Source of the DNA: Nocardioides sp.
Lineage (GTDB): Bacteria > Actinomycetota > Actinomycetes > Propionibacteriales > Nocardioidaceae
DNA: 64,000 nt
Assembly: GCF_030150155.1 (NCBI RefSeq)
Contig: NZ_JASLGR010000015.1
Location: 1 to 64,000, forward strand
Direction of reading: 5' to 3'
Each line of letters starts with the position of its first letter. Within the stretch, counting starts at the first letter, position 1. Both the position numbers and the translations under genes were made by a program. The notes under the pieces were generated by a model. The model saw nothing but the letters and a program-made list of their open reading frames with translations. It had not been told where the DNA came from and searched no databases. This document shows, piece by piece, positions 17,435-24,935 of this stretch.

Positions 17435-18256
17435 GTGATCATCGTCCCGTCCCGTCACAAGGTCGCCGCCGTGGCGGCTGCGACTCTCACCCTCACCGGC
17501 GCCGCCGCAGGCACCATGGCGTACGCCGCCCAGTCACGCAGCGACGATGTGTCGGTCTCCGGCGCCCGCATCCTGGGTGGTGTGCTGCGGATCTCCGGCT
17601 CCACCAAGCCCGGACGCGCCGTCTCGGTCGTGGGTACGTCCCTCGCTGCGACAGCTGACGAGGAGGGCCGCTTCGTGATCAGGACCTCCTCGTGGCGGCC
17701 GGCCGACTGCCGGGTGAAGGTGAGGGCGGGAGGCAAGGTCGCCACCGGGCTCGTGCGTGGCTGCGGCCCGACGGGCAAGGCGGGCAAGAACGGCAAGGAC
17801 GGCGCACAGGGCAAGGACGGCGCGACCGGGGCTGCGGGCACCGCAGGGGCCGCCGGTGCCGTGGGCGTGGCAGGGCCGCAGGGAGTCAAGGGCGACACCG
17901 GGGCCACCGGTCCACAGGGTCCCGCCGGGCCGCCCGGAGCCACGGGCGCCACAGGAGCCAAGGGCGACCCGGGCGACCCTGGCGTCACGATCTACACCGC
18001 CAAGGTCAACCTCGACGGCACCCTCGCCTCGTCGAGCACCGCGGGCACAAGCTCGGCAGTGGTCGGCAACATCTACACGGTCACGTTCCCGGTCGCCGTG
18101 GACGCCTGCACGTTCGCTGCCACGCCTCTGAACAACTTCGAACTGGTCGCCACCCAGGTGCTGACGGTGGCCGGTATCTCCGCGACGGTCGCGTCGACCA
18201 ACATCGCCACCCACGGCCTCAGTCAGTCGGCGTTCTTCCTCACCGCCTACTGCTAG
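17435..18256 (+). CDS. Exported collagen-like (Gly-X-Y repeat) protein
   Basis: 273 aa with a GTG start behind AGGAGCTCAGA. An N-terminal signal segment (positively charged RHK, then AAVAAATLTLTGAAAG, with probable cleavage near Ala31-Ala32) is followed by a beta-rich domain (residues 36-110). Uninterrupted Gly-X-Y triplets at about 111-183 include GPQGPAGPPGATGATG, and a C-terminal domain of about 90 residues ends with Cys. Collagen-like stalks in actinobacteria are usually surface or secreted structural proteins; the partner is unknown. Three cysteines (residues about 92, 110 and the C-terminal ones) may form disulfides. It is followed by a strong hairpin terminator. The 171-bp region upstream (17264-17434) shows no other gene. 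Confidence 0.85.
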   Translation: MIIVPSRHKVAAVAAATLTLTGAAAGTMAYAAQSRSDDVSVSGARILGGVLRISGSTKPGRAVSVVGTSLAATADEEGRFVIRTSSWRPADCRVKVRAGGKVATGLVRGCGPTGKAGKNGKDGAQGKDGATGAAGTAGAAGAVGVAGPQGVKGDTGATGPQGPAGPPGATGATGAKGDPGDPGVTIYTAKVNLDGTLASSSTAGTSSAVVGNIYTVTFPVAVDACTFAATPLNNFELVATQVLTVAGISATVASTNIATHGLSQSAFFLTAYC

Positions 18257-18267
18257 GTACCACGACG

Positions 18268-18314
18268 ACAGCCCGGCCGCCGAGCCTCGCGTGAGGTCTC
18301 GGCGGCCGGGCTGT
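18268..18314 (+). terminator. Hairpin terminator after the collagen-like gene
   Basis: 17-bp perfect arms at 18268-18284 and 18298-18314, with a small inner CCTC/GAGG stem. It lies 12 bp after the stop codon of the collagen-like gene and between convergent genes, so it may act in both directions. No T-tract. Confidence 0.8.
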
Positions 18315-18327
18315 GGGTCAGTGACCC

Positions 18328-18415
18328 GTGGTGAACCCGGAACTCACGTGTGGTGAACCCGGATCTCGCGCGTGGTGAACCCGGATCTCGCGCGTGGGGA
18401 ACCCGGAATTCGGCG
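18328..18415 (-). repeat. Tandem repeat array B: four 22-bp units after ipdC
   Basis: On the plus strand GTGGTGAACCCGGA-type units begin at 18328, 18350, 18372 and 18394 (exact 22-bp period) and end at the base before the ipdC stop codon. Read with ipdC (minus strand), the unit is the same GAGATCCGGGTTCACCAC sequence as in arrays A and C. Confidence 0.9.
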
Positions 18416-19483
18416 TCAGAGGAGGTAGGTCGAGACGCGGGACAGTGAGGCGGCAGCCTCGGTCACCACGCGGTCGATCAGCTCCTCGCACGAGGGCAGG
18501 TCCTCGAGCAGGCCGACGACCTGGCCCGAGGCCAGCACACCGGCCGTGGTGTCGCCCTCGACCAGACCGGCCTTGAGCATCATCGGGGTGTTCGCGGCCA
18601 GCGCGAGCTGGGCCAGCGAGCGGCCCTGGGCGTGCTTCATCGCCTTGCCGTCGGCGGCGAGCTGGCGCCAGGTCAGACCCGAGGTCTTCTTGAACTCCAG
18701 GGTCCGCTTCAGGGTCGGGACCGCGCGCTTGGCCAGCGAGGAGTCGAGCAGCGACTCCACCAGGGAGGTGCGCAGCATCCGGTGCGGCATGCCGTCGACC
18801 TTGTCGGTCACCACGGTGCCGTCCAGGCCGTAGCCCAGGTAGAGCTCCTTGACCGCCTGGGGCACCGCGGAGTCCGAGGTGAGCAGGAAGCGCGTGCCCA
18901 TGCCGATCCCGGCAGCGCCGTACGACAGCGCTGCGGCCAGACCGCGCCCGTCGAAGAAGCCGCCGGCCGCGACGACCGGGATGTCGACCGCGTCGAGCAC
19001 GGACGGCAGCAGCAGGGTGGTCGGCACCGCACCGGTGTGACCACCGCCCTCGCCGCCCTGGATCATCACCGCGTCGGCGCCCCAAGAGGCCACCTTCTTG
19101 GCGTGCTTGGGAGCCCCGATCGAGGGGATCACGACGATGCCCTGCTCCTTGAGCGTGGCGATCAGCTCGGGCTTGGGCGCCAGCGCGAAGGAGGCGACCT
19201 TGACGCCGTGGTCGATCAGCAGCTTGCACCGGTCGGCGGCGTCACCGGCGTCGGCCCGGAGGTTGACGCCGAAGGGTGCCGACGTCTTCTCCTTGGTCGC
19301 GATGATCGCCTTCTCCAGCTCGGCGAAGGTCATCGTGGCCGAGGCCAGGATGCCCAGACCGCCGGCGTTGGCGGTGGCCGAGACCAGGCGCGGACCGGCG
19401 ACCCAGCCCATCCCGGTCTGGACGACCGGGTGCTTGATCCCGACCAGCTCGGTGAGCGGTGTGGAGAGCTTCTGCTCGATCAT
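18416..19483 (-). CDS. ipdC: IpdC, 5OH-HIC-CoA reductase (nitronate monooxygenase-fold)
   Basis: 355 aa FMN enzyme of the nitronate monooxygenase/2-nitropropane dioxygenase fold. Segments are GIKHPVVQTGMGWVAGPRLV, SATANAGGLGILAS, GADAVMIQGGEGGGHTGAV, VVAAGGFFDGRGLAAAL and GIGMGTRFLLTSDS. In M. tuberculosis, Rv3553 (IpdC) belongs to the C/D-ring (HIP) pathway next to ipdA and ipdB. The same neighbourhood here supports the assignment over a true nitronate monooxygenase. The start ATG shares one base with the ipdB stop (TGATG). An array of 22-bp repeats begins immediately after the stop codon. Confidence 0.88.
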   Translation of the reverse strand: MIEQKLSTPLTELVGIKHPVVQTGMGWVAGPRLVSATANAGGLGILASATMTFAELEKAIIATKEKTSAPFGVNLRADAGDAADRCKLLIDHGVKVASFALAPKPELIATLKEQGIVVIPSIGAPKHAKKVASWGADAVMIQGGEGGGHTGAVPTTLLLPSVLDAVDIPVVAAGGFFDGRGLAAALSYGAAGIGMGTRFLLTSDSAVPQAVKELYLGYGLDGTVVTDKVDGMPHRMLRTSLVESLLDSSLAKRAVPTLKRTLEFKKTSGLTWRQLAADGKAMKHAQGRSLAQLALAANTPMMLKAGLVEGDTTAGVLASGQVVGLLEDLPSCEELIDRVVTEAAASLSRVSTYLL

Positions 19484-20250
19484 CAGGCAGCCGCCTCCGG
19501 CTCGGGAACCTCGCGCAGACGCAGGCCCTTGGGGTCGATCACGTTGGTGATCAGGGTGATCTCTTCGATGGACGGCTCGCGCGTGGTCGGCACCGAGGAG
19601 TCGATGGCGAGCTCGAAGCCGGTGTTGGCGACGATCTCGTCGACGCTGCTCCACGGGTGCACCGAGATCAGGCGGACGGTGTCATCGGCACCCTTGACGT
19701 CGAACACGCCGAGGTTGGAGACGATCCGGTGGATGTCGTTGTAGCGCGCGGCACCCGCACCGGCAGCCTTGGCCCGCTTCGGGCCGACGCCGGAGACGAT
19801 GTCGACGGCCTCGACGAAGACCCGCGAGGAGTGCTTGGGCACCCAGTACGACGTGCGGTTGTTCACCGTGTTGCCCGGCGCACCGCGCGAACCCAGCAGC
19901 TGGCGCTTGGGCTGGGCGAAGTCACCGATCGCGGAGATGTTCTGGTTGCCGTCGCGGTCGACCTGGGTGGCGCCCATCATCACGTGGCGCTTGCCGTAGT
20001 TGACCACCTCGAAGACGCGGCGGAACGGGATCCAGCCCTCCACGACGTCGGACCTGCCGATCGGCGGGGTGCCGCCGAGCCAGAGCGACTCGCCGTCGGA
20101 GATCACCAGGTCGGGGTTGGAGGTCAGCTTGGCCAGCCGGACACCGACGGTGGGCAGCAGGCCCATCGGGGAGGCGAAGATCTCGCCGTCGGAGGCGAAC
20201 GCGTCGGCGATCGCGGCGGCGCAGACATCGGCGCGCTTGTACTCGCTCAC
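19483..20250 (-). CDS. ipdB: IpdB, beta subunit of COCHEA-CoA hydrolase
   Basis: 255 aa CoA-transferase-like beta subunit. With IpdA it hydrolytically opens ring C in the steroid C/D-ring pathway (COCHEA-CoA). Segments are FASPMGLLPTVGVRLAKLTSNPDLVISDGES, RHVMMGATQVDRDGNQNISAIGD, RGAPGNTVNNRTSYWVPKHS and the C-terminal GVFDVKGADDTVRLISVHPW. The classical CoA-transferase catalytic Glu signature is replaced in IpdAB homologues. The GTG at 20250 overlaps the ipdA stop by 4 bp (GTGA), indicating tight coupling of the two subunits. Confidence 0.92.
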   Translation of the reverse strand: MSEYKRADVCAAAIADAFASDGEIFASPMGLLPTVGVRLAKLTSNPDLVISDGESLWLGGTPPIGRSDVVEGWIPFRRVFEVVNYGKRHVMMGATQVDRDGNQNISAIGDFAQPKRQLLGSRGAPGNTVNNRTSYWVPKHSSRVFVEAVDIVSGVGPKRAKAAGAGAARYNDIHRIVSNLGVFDVKGADDTVRLISVHPWSSVDEIVANTGFELAIDSSVPTTREPSIEEITLITNVIDPKGLRLREVPEPEAAA

Positions 20251-21161
20251 TGCTGGAACTCCTTCACCGCGGCCTGGTAGGCCGCCTCGTCGCCGGCCAG
20301 GAACCGGTCGTGGAACGCGGCCCACTCCTCGTCGGTGCCGGAGGCAGCGGCGGCGTAGGCCTTCTGGAACTTCTCGTCCCGCTCGTAGTCGGGGGTGCAG
20401 GTGGTGAAGTGGGCCCCGTGGGGGGTCTCCACGACGCCGTCGACCATCATCCGGCTGATCAGCAGACGCTGGACCGGGACGGCGGGGGACTCGCCCGTGG
20501 CGGCGGTCAGGCCGGCGGTGTCGACGATCTGCTCGGTCGAGACGTAGGCCCGGTCGGCGGCCATCACGAAGAGGTCGTCGAAGTACGGGTCCGGGCCGAG
20601 GTAGGTCGCGTTGCCGTGCGCGTCGGCACGGTTCATGTGCACGAAGGCGACGTCGAGGTGGAGAGCGGGCATCGCCACGAGCTCCTCGAACTGGCCGTCG
20701 TACACGCCACCGACGACCGGGTAGGGCGAGGTGACGGTCTTGAGCCAGGGGTTGTTGACCATCACGTCGGAGCCCAGACCGGCGCGGGCCGGGAGGAACG
20801 GCACCCGCTCGGCGGCGGCACGCAGGCCGGTCTGGAACATGCCCTCGTCGAGCTCGACGATCTCGGGGATGGACTTGCTTTGACGGGCGCGCTGGAAGTT
20901 GGGCTCCAGCGGGACCGAGTCCAGGGAGACGAAGGCGTAGATCAGCTTGCGGATCTTGCCTGCGCGGGCCAGCAGGCCGACGTCGGCGCCGCCCCAGCTG
21001 ACGATGGTGAGGTCCTTGAGGTCGCTGTTGTACAGCGCGCGGACCAGGGCCATCGGCTTGCGCCGCGGGCCCCAGCCGCCGATGCCGATCGTCATCCCGT
21101 CCTCGAGGGAGTCGATGATCGCCTCGATCGAGGTGGACTTGTCGCGAGGTCGCGTGCTCAC
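20247..21161 (-). CDS. ipdA: IpdA, alpha subunit of COCHEA-CoA hydrolase
   Basis: 304 aa. The CoA-transferase alpha-type fold shows IIDSLEDGMTIGIGGWGPRRKPMALVRAL at the N-terminus (glycine-rich CoA loop), WGGADVGLLARAGKIRKLIYAFVSLDS, and LDVAFVHMNRADAHGNATYLGPDPYFDDL. The family partner IpdB follows. The pair acts on the ring-C diketone CoA ester and does not transfer CoA. The start is GTG, overlapping the echA20 stop as GTGA. The ORF order echA20-ipdA-ipdB-ipdC is the same set as M. tuberculosis Rv3550-Rv3553. Confidence 0.93.
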   Translation of the reverse strand: MSTRPRDKSTSIEAIIDSLEDGMTIGIGGWGPRRKPMALVRALYNSDLKDLTIVSWGGADVGLLARAGKIRKLIYAFVSLDSVPLEPNFQRARQSKSIPEIVELDEGMFQTGLRAAAERVPFLPARAGLGSDVMVNNPWLKTVTSPYPVVGGVYDGQFEELVAMPALHLDVAFVHMNRADAHGNATYLGPDPYFDDLFVMAADRAYVSTEQIVDTAGLTAATGESPAVPVQRLLISRMMVDGVVETPHGAHFTTCTPDYERDEKFQKAYAAAASGTDEEWAAFHDRFLAGDEAAYQAAVKEFQQ

Positions 21162-21925
21162 TTGTCTCCTGCCTTTCCGGCCTTGTTGGTCCCGGCGAAG
21201 TCGTCACGGAGCTCGTCGGAGACGCCGGAGAGGTTCAGCTCGAAGGTGAAGCCCTGCTCGAAGCGGTAGGACTTGTTGACGTCGATCGGGTCGATCCCGT
21301 TCAGGGCCGCCTTGGCGGCACGGATGACCCGGCCGTCCTTGTCGGCGACCTGGGCGGCCAGGGCCAGGGCGGCCTCGGCGAGCTCGGCGCGCGGGACGAT
21401 CTGGTAGACCGAGCCGTGCGTGACGAGCTCGGCGGCCGAGATGGTCCGCGCGGTGAAGTACAGGGTGCGCATCAGGTGCTGCGGCACCAGGCGCGCCATG
21501 TGGGTGGCGGCGCCGAGCGCCCCCTGCCTGACCTCGGGGACGCCGAAGTAGGCGTCGTCGGAGGCGATCACGATGTCGGCGTTGCCGACCAGGCCGACAC
21601 CGCCGCCGACGCAGAAGCCGTTCACCGCGGCGATCACGGGGACCTCGCACTCGTAGACGGCCTTGAACGCGGCGTAGCAGCCGCGGTTGGCACCGATCAG
21701 GGCGTCGAAGCCCTCGGTGTTCTGCATCTCCTTGATGTCGACGCCGGCATTGAAGCCCTTGCCCGACGCCTGCAGTACGACGACCCGGACGGACTGGTCG
21801 CGGCCGGCCGCCGTGACGGCGTCGGCGACGTCGAACCACCCCTGCACGGTCAGGGCATTGACCGGGGGAGCCTCCATCGTGATGACGGCGATGCCGTCGG
21901 GTCGCAGCTCGGTAGTGACGCTCAT
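21158..21925 (-). CDS. echA20: EchA20, HIEC-CoA hydrolase (crotonase family)
   Basis: 255 aa. This crotonase-fold hydrolase opens steroid ring D (HIEC-CoA). The sequence agrees closely with the M. tuberculosis EchA20 I know: GFNAGVDIKEMQNTEGFDALI, NRGCYAAFKAVYECEVPVIAAVNGFCVGGGVGLVGNADIV, VPEVRQGALGAATHMARLVPQHLMR and the C-terminal FEQGFTFELNLSGVSDE. The oxyanion-hole glycines are in NAGVDIK and CVGGGVG. It is the first gene of the ipd operon and diverges from an SDR across a 125-bp promoter region. Confidence 0.94.
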   Translation of the reverse strand: MSVTTELRPDGIAVITMEAPPVNALTVQGWFDVADAVTAAGRDQSVRVVVLQASGKGFNAGVDIKEMQNTEGFDALIGANRGCYAAFKAVYECEVPVIAAVNGFCVGGGVGLVGNADIVIASDDAYFGVPEVRQGALGAATHMARLVPQHLMRTLYFTARTISAAELVTHGSVYQIVPRAELAEAALALAAQVADKDGRVIRAAKAALNGIDPIDVNKSYRFEQGFTFELNLSGVSDELRDDFAGTNKAGKAGDK

Positions 21926-21944
21926 GGGTCCCCTTCAGTACGGC

Positions 21945-21971
21945 TAGAACGTGTGGCAAACCTAGCGTTTG
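21945..21971. promoter_or_regulatory. echA20/SDR divergent promoter: half KstR-like box plus a CAAAC-N5-GTTTG inverted repeat
   Basis: 21945-21958 reads TAGAACGTGTGGCA, only the left half of a KstR-type box. It is directly followed by CAAACCTAGCGTTTG (21957-21971), a 5-bp-arm inverted repeat. The KstR2 consensus known from mycobacteria (CAAG-NN-CTTG core) is not seen. A TTGACA-like -35 lies at 21981. The operator assignment is tentative. Confidence 0.45.
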
Positions 21972-22050
21972 TTTGGTACGTTGACAACCCGCCTACCGCC
22001 CGTCCCTGGGCAGGGCACGAGCCCCTGCGGGCGAGACAGAAGGAGCACTC

Positions 22051-22938
22051 ATGACCGGACTTCTTGAGGGTCGGATCGCCATCGTCACCGGCGCCGGTCG
22101 CGGCATCGGCCGGGCGCACGCGCTGGAGCTGGCCCGCCACGGCGCCAAGGTGATCGTCAACGACTACGGGGTCTCGATCTCCGGCGAGGGCACCGGCGAG
22201 TCGCCCGCCGACGAGGTCGTCTCCGACATCCGCGCCCTGGGCGGTCACGCCGAGGTCAACCGCGCCGACGTCGCCGACTTCGACCAGGCCCGTGACCTGA
22301 TCGCCCAGGCGATCGACACCTACGGCGGCCTGGACATCCTGGTCAACAACGCCGGGTTCGTCCGCGACCGGATGCTGGTCAACACCGCCGAGGACGAGTG
22401 GGACGCCGTCATCCGGGTCCACCTCAAGGGCCACTTCGCCACCCTGCGCCACGCCGGCGCCTACTGGCGCGAGGAGGCCAAGGCGGGGCGCACCCGTGAG
22501 GCCCGCGTGATCAACACCAGCTCCGGTGCCGGCCTGCAGGGCTCCATCGGCCAGACCACCTACTCCGCCGCCAAGGGCGGCATCGCCGCGATGACCCTGG
22601 TCGCCGCGGCCGAGATGGGCCGCTACGGCGTCACCGTCAACGCGATCGCCCCCGTCGCCCGCACCCGGATGACCGAGGGTGCCTTCGACACCTCCGCGAT
22701 GGCCCTGCCCGAGGACAACAGCCCGATCGTCGCCTGGCTCGCCAGCGCCGAGGCGCGCGACGTCACCGGCCGCGTGATCGAGATCGACGGCGGCACCATC
22801 ACCGTCGAGAACGGCTGGTCGCACGGCCCGTCGCAGGCGCTCGGACGTCGCTGGGAGGCGGCCGAGGTCGGCCCCGCCCTCATCGACCTGCTCGCCAAGG
22901 CGCCGGCGCCCGAGCCGGTCTACGGCACCCAGGGCTGA
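22051..22938 (+). CDS. SDR-family oxidoreductase of the C/D-ring block
   Basis: 295 aa short-chain dehydrogenase. The NAD(P) motif TGAGRGIG is at about residues 13-20, VVNDYG with an acidic/aromatic insertion follows, VNNAGFVRDRM is present, and the catalytic Ser (NTSSGAG), Tyr and Lys (YSAAKGG) are intact. The long C-terminal tail (ENGWSHGPSQALGRRWEAAEVGPALIDLL, seen in pieces) is typical of the SDRs next to echA20 in mycobacteria (Rv3548c/Rv3549c position). It probably oxidises a hydroxyacyl-CoA intermediate of HIP degradation; this is inferred from position. The RBS AGAAGGAG is 8 bp before the ATG. Confidence 0.85.
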   Translation: MTGLLEGRIAIVTGAGRGIGRAHALELARHGAKVIVNDYGVSISGEGTGESPADEVVSDIRALGGHAEVNRADVADFDQARDLIAQAIDTYGGLDILVNNAGFVRDRMLVNTAEDEWDAVIRVHLKGHFATLRHAGAYWREEAKAGRTREARVINTSSGAGLQGSIGQTTYSAAKGGIAAMTLVAAAEMGRYGVTVNAIAPVARTRMTEGAFDTSAMALPEDNSPIVAWLASAEARDVTGRVIEIDGGTITVENGWSHGPSQALGRRWEAAEVGPALIDLLAKAPAPEPVYGTQG

Positions 22939-22957
22939 GCGGCCCGGCCTCCCGAGG

Positions 22958-23797
22958 TCAGCCGAGCCCGAGTCGGGCGGCGAGCTTGTCCAGATAGGGC
23001 AGCACGACGTCCGGCTCGGCATCGGGGACGCCCCAGATCAGCTCCTCGGCCACGGCCCACTCGGCGAGATCGTCGTCGGTGGGCCGTTTGGCTACCAGCA
23101 CCCGGATCCGCGGCGAGCCCTCGCGGCCCGCCGCCTCCCACTCGGTCTGGAGCAGCTTCACCTTCTCGCCGATCCCCGACTCGGTCGGCGTCGTCATCCA
23201 GCCGTCGGCGTGGCGCGCGATCCAGCGCATCGTCTGCGGGCCACCACCAGCGCCGACGATCACCGGGATCAGCCCCTGCGGCGGCTTCGGGTAGGCCCAG
23301 CTGGCCCCGAAGGAGACGAACTCCCCGTCGTACGACGCCTCCTCCTCGCTCCACAGGGCGCGCATCGCCTCCAGGTACTCCCTGAGCACCGTACGGCGTC
23401 GCTGCGCGGGGACCTGGTGGTCGGCGAGCTCGTCGGTGTTCCAGCCGAAGCCGACGCCGAGCGTGACCCGCCCGCCGGAGAGGTGGTCGAGGGTGGCCAG
23501 CGTCTTGGCCAACGTGATCGGGTCGGACTCGACCGGCAGTGCCACCGCGGTGGACAGGCCGATCCGTGAGGTCACCGCAGCGCAGGTGCCGAGCGTCACC
23601 CACGGGTCCAGCGTGCGGGTGTAGCGGTCGTCGGGCAGCTCCTCGCCACCGGTCGGGTGCAGCGCCTCCCGCTTCACCGGGATGTGGGTGTGCTCGGGGA
23701 CGTAGAACGTCGAGAAGCCGCGCTCCTCGGCTGCGGCGGCGAGCTGGGCGGGGGCGATCCCGCGGTCAGAGGTGAAGAGGACGACTCCGTGGCGCAT
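22958..23797 (-). CDS. LLM-class F420-dependent oxidoreductase
   Basis: 279 aa luciferase-like TIM-barrel protein. Segments are GFSTFYVPEHTHIPV, GLSTAVALPVESDPITLAKTLATLDHLSGGRVTLGVGFGWNTDE, YPKPPQGLIPVIVGAGG and RHADGWMTTP, typical of F420-dependent (not FMN-dependent) subfamilies. The substrate is unknown. The ATG at 23797 is chosen because the in-frame codon at 23815 would lie inside a perfect KstR box. The box ends 10 bp upstream of 23797. It converges with the SDR gene, leaving 19 bp between stops. KstR control suggests a steroid substrate. Confidence 0.82.
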   Translation of the reverse strand: MRHGVVLFTSDRGIAPAQLAAAAEERGFSTFYVPEHTHIPVKREALHPTGGEELPDDRYTRTLDPWVTLGTCAAVTSRIGLSTAVALPVESDPITLAKTLATLDHLSGGRVTLGVGFGWNTDELADHQVPAQRRRTVLREYLEAMRALWSEEEASYDGEFVSFGASWAYPKPPQGLIPVIVGAGGGPQTMRWIARHADGWMTTPTESGIGEKVKLLQTEWEAAGREGSPRIRVLVAKRPTDDDLAEWAVAEELIWGVPDAEPDVVLPYLDKLAARLGLG

Positions 23798-23831
23798 GGA
23801 CGCACCGTAGAACACGTTCTAGGTGGCGTCC
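23798..23831. promoter_or_regulatory. KstR-type box (23808-23821) nested in a larger imperfect palindrome
   Basis: TAGAACACGTTCTA at 23808-23821 is a perfect 14-bp palindrome. The flanks GGACGCACCG and GGTGGCGTCC extend the symmetry to 34 bp with one unpaired base. It sits between the DUF3068 gene and the LLM gene, 10 bp before the LLM start. Confidence 0.88.
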
Positions 23832-23842
23832 ATGCCCTGCGG

Positions 23843-24778
23843 TCAGGCGTGAGCACCCCGCAACGGCAGCCGGGGTCGAGCGCGCGGGGCCTTGCGAGCC
23901 GGACTGAGCCCGGCGCGACGGTCGCGGCGGGCGAGCATCAGCGCGGTGCCGAGGAATGCCAGTCCGGCCAGCGCACAGGCGATCGGGGCGATCGTCAGGG
24001 CGAGCAGGATCTGCAGGTGGTGCCGCTTCGCATCGGCCACCCCGGAGGCGACCTGGTCGGGGGTGAACGCGATCTTCATCGCCAGCGCGGTGGTGCCGTT
24101 GGTCAGCTGCGTGCTCATGTCGGTGACCTGGTTGACCAGGGCGCCGGTGAGCGGGTCGGCGTAGAACGTCGTGGTGTTCCGGTAGGTGCCCTCGATGCCG
24201 GGGGAGATCTCCAGTGTCGTGGTCGGGATCGTCATCCTGTAGACGTAGGTGGTGAGCCCTCGCAGGGTCGCGGTGCCCGTGTAGCGCGCGGTCGCGGCGG
24301 CGCCGAGGGTGGAGTCCCAGTAGGCGTAGTCCTTCTTCTGGGCATGGAACGGGAACTTGTTGACCAGGCCGGTCGAAGGGTCGATCCCGGTCGGCAGCGC
24401 GGCCTTGTCGGAGACTCCCTCGCCCGACGTACGCGAGGAGGCGTAGGTGTCGGTGGAGGCGTTGACCAGCGTCCAGCGGGTGTCGCTCGCGTGGGGGCAG
24501 GCGGGTGCGCCGGCGGCGTCGATGACGACGCACGAGCGCGAGCCCCAGGCCACGTCGGTGTCGGAGGAGAGGCTCGGGATGACCTGGGTCATGTTGACCA
24601 CCTTGACCGGCTGGGTGCCGGAGAAGGTCATCGACTCCGCGGTGCCGCTCAGGTGCGTGGTGTTGTCGACGTTGAGCGGCGTGCGCAGGACGTGGCCGGG
24701 CAGCCAGACCTGGGCGAGGACGGCGGCGGTGAGCAGAAAGCCTCCGGCGAAGAGGCAGAGCAAGCGAGTCGGACGCAC
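23843..24778 (-). CDS. DUF3068 (PorA-family-like) membrane-anchored protein
   Basis: 311 aa from a GTG at 24778 with a GGGAGGG RBS. An N-terminal transmembrane segment (LLCLFAGGFLLTAAVLAQVW, residues about 6-25) is followed by a large extracytoplasmic domain of about 225 residues and a C-terminal transmembrane helix (LLALTIAPIACALAGLAFLG). A basic Arg-rich tail then lies in the cytosol. Segments such as PLNVDNTTHLSGTA, DKAALPTGIDPSTGLVNKFPFHAQKKDYAYWDSTLG and GTYRNTTTFYADPLTGALVN match the DUF3068 pattern common in actinobacterial cell envelopes. The function is unknown; a porin or transport role has been suggested for relatives. It sits between KstR-controlled genes but has no box of its own. 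Confidence 0.82.
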   Translation of the reverse strand: MRPTRLLCLFAGGFLLTAAVLAQVWLPGHVLRTPLNVDNTTHLSGTAESMTFSGTQPVKVVNMTQVIPSLSSDTDVAWGSRSCVVIDAAGAPACPHASDTRWTLVNASTDTYASSRTSGEGVSDKAALPTGIDPSTGLVNKFPFHAQKKDYAYWDSTLGAAATARYTGTATLRGLTTYVYRMTIPTTTLEISPGIEGTYRNTTTFYADPLTGALVNQVTDMSTQLTNGTTALAMKIAFTPDQVASGVADAKRHHLQILLALTIAPIACALAGLAFLGTALMLARRDRRAGLSPARKAPRARPRLPLRGAHA

Positions 24779-24910
24779 GATCCCTCCCAATGGGTGCGTA
24801 TGAATGTGACGCACGTCACAGTGCTCACTGTGTGCCCTGGGGGCCGAAAGAGCAATGGTGCGAACGGGTGTGTCTCCAGGGCCGAAAGTCGCCAATCCGT
24901 GGACGGGGCC

Positions 24911-24924
24911 TGGAACCTGTTCTA
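24911..24924. promoter_or_regulatory. KstR-type box upstream of the GMC oxidoreductase
   Basis: TGGAACCTGTTCTA (core AAC-CT-GTT). It ends 11 bp before the ATG at 24936. It is the only visible control element for this gene. Confidence 0.8.
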
Positions 24925-24935
24925 GGTTCGCCTCC

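Noticed and set aside
18416..19483. True nitronate monooxygenase
   Set aside because: Fold motifs fit, but its coupling to ipdA and ipdB makes IpdC the better call.
21945..21958. Full KstR-type box in the echA20/SDR promoter
   Set aside because: Only the left half matches; the right half (GTGGCA) lacks the GTT core, so it is not counted among the eleven boxes.
23798..23815. Upstream start of the LLM gene at 23815
   Set aside because: It would be inside the perfect KstR-type box; the ATG at 23797 gives the usual N-terminus.
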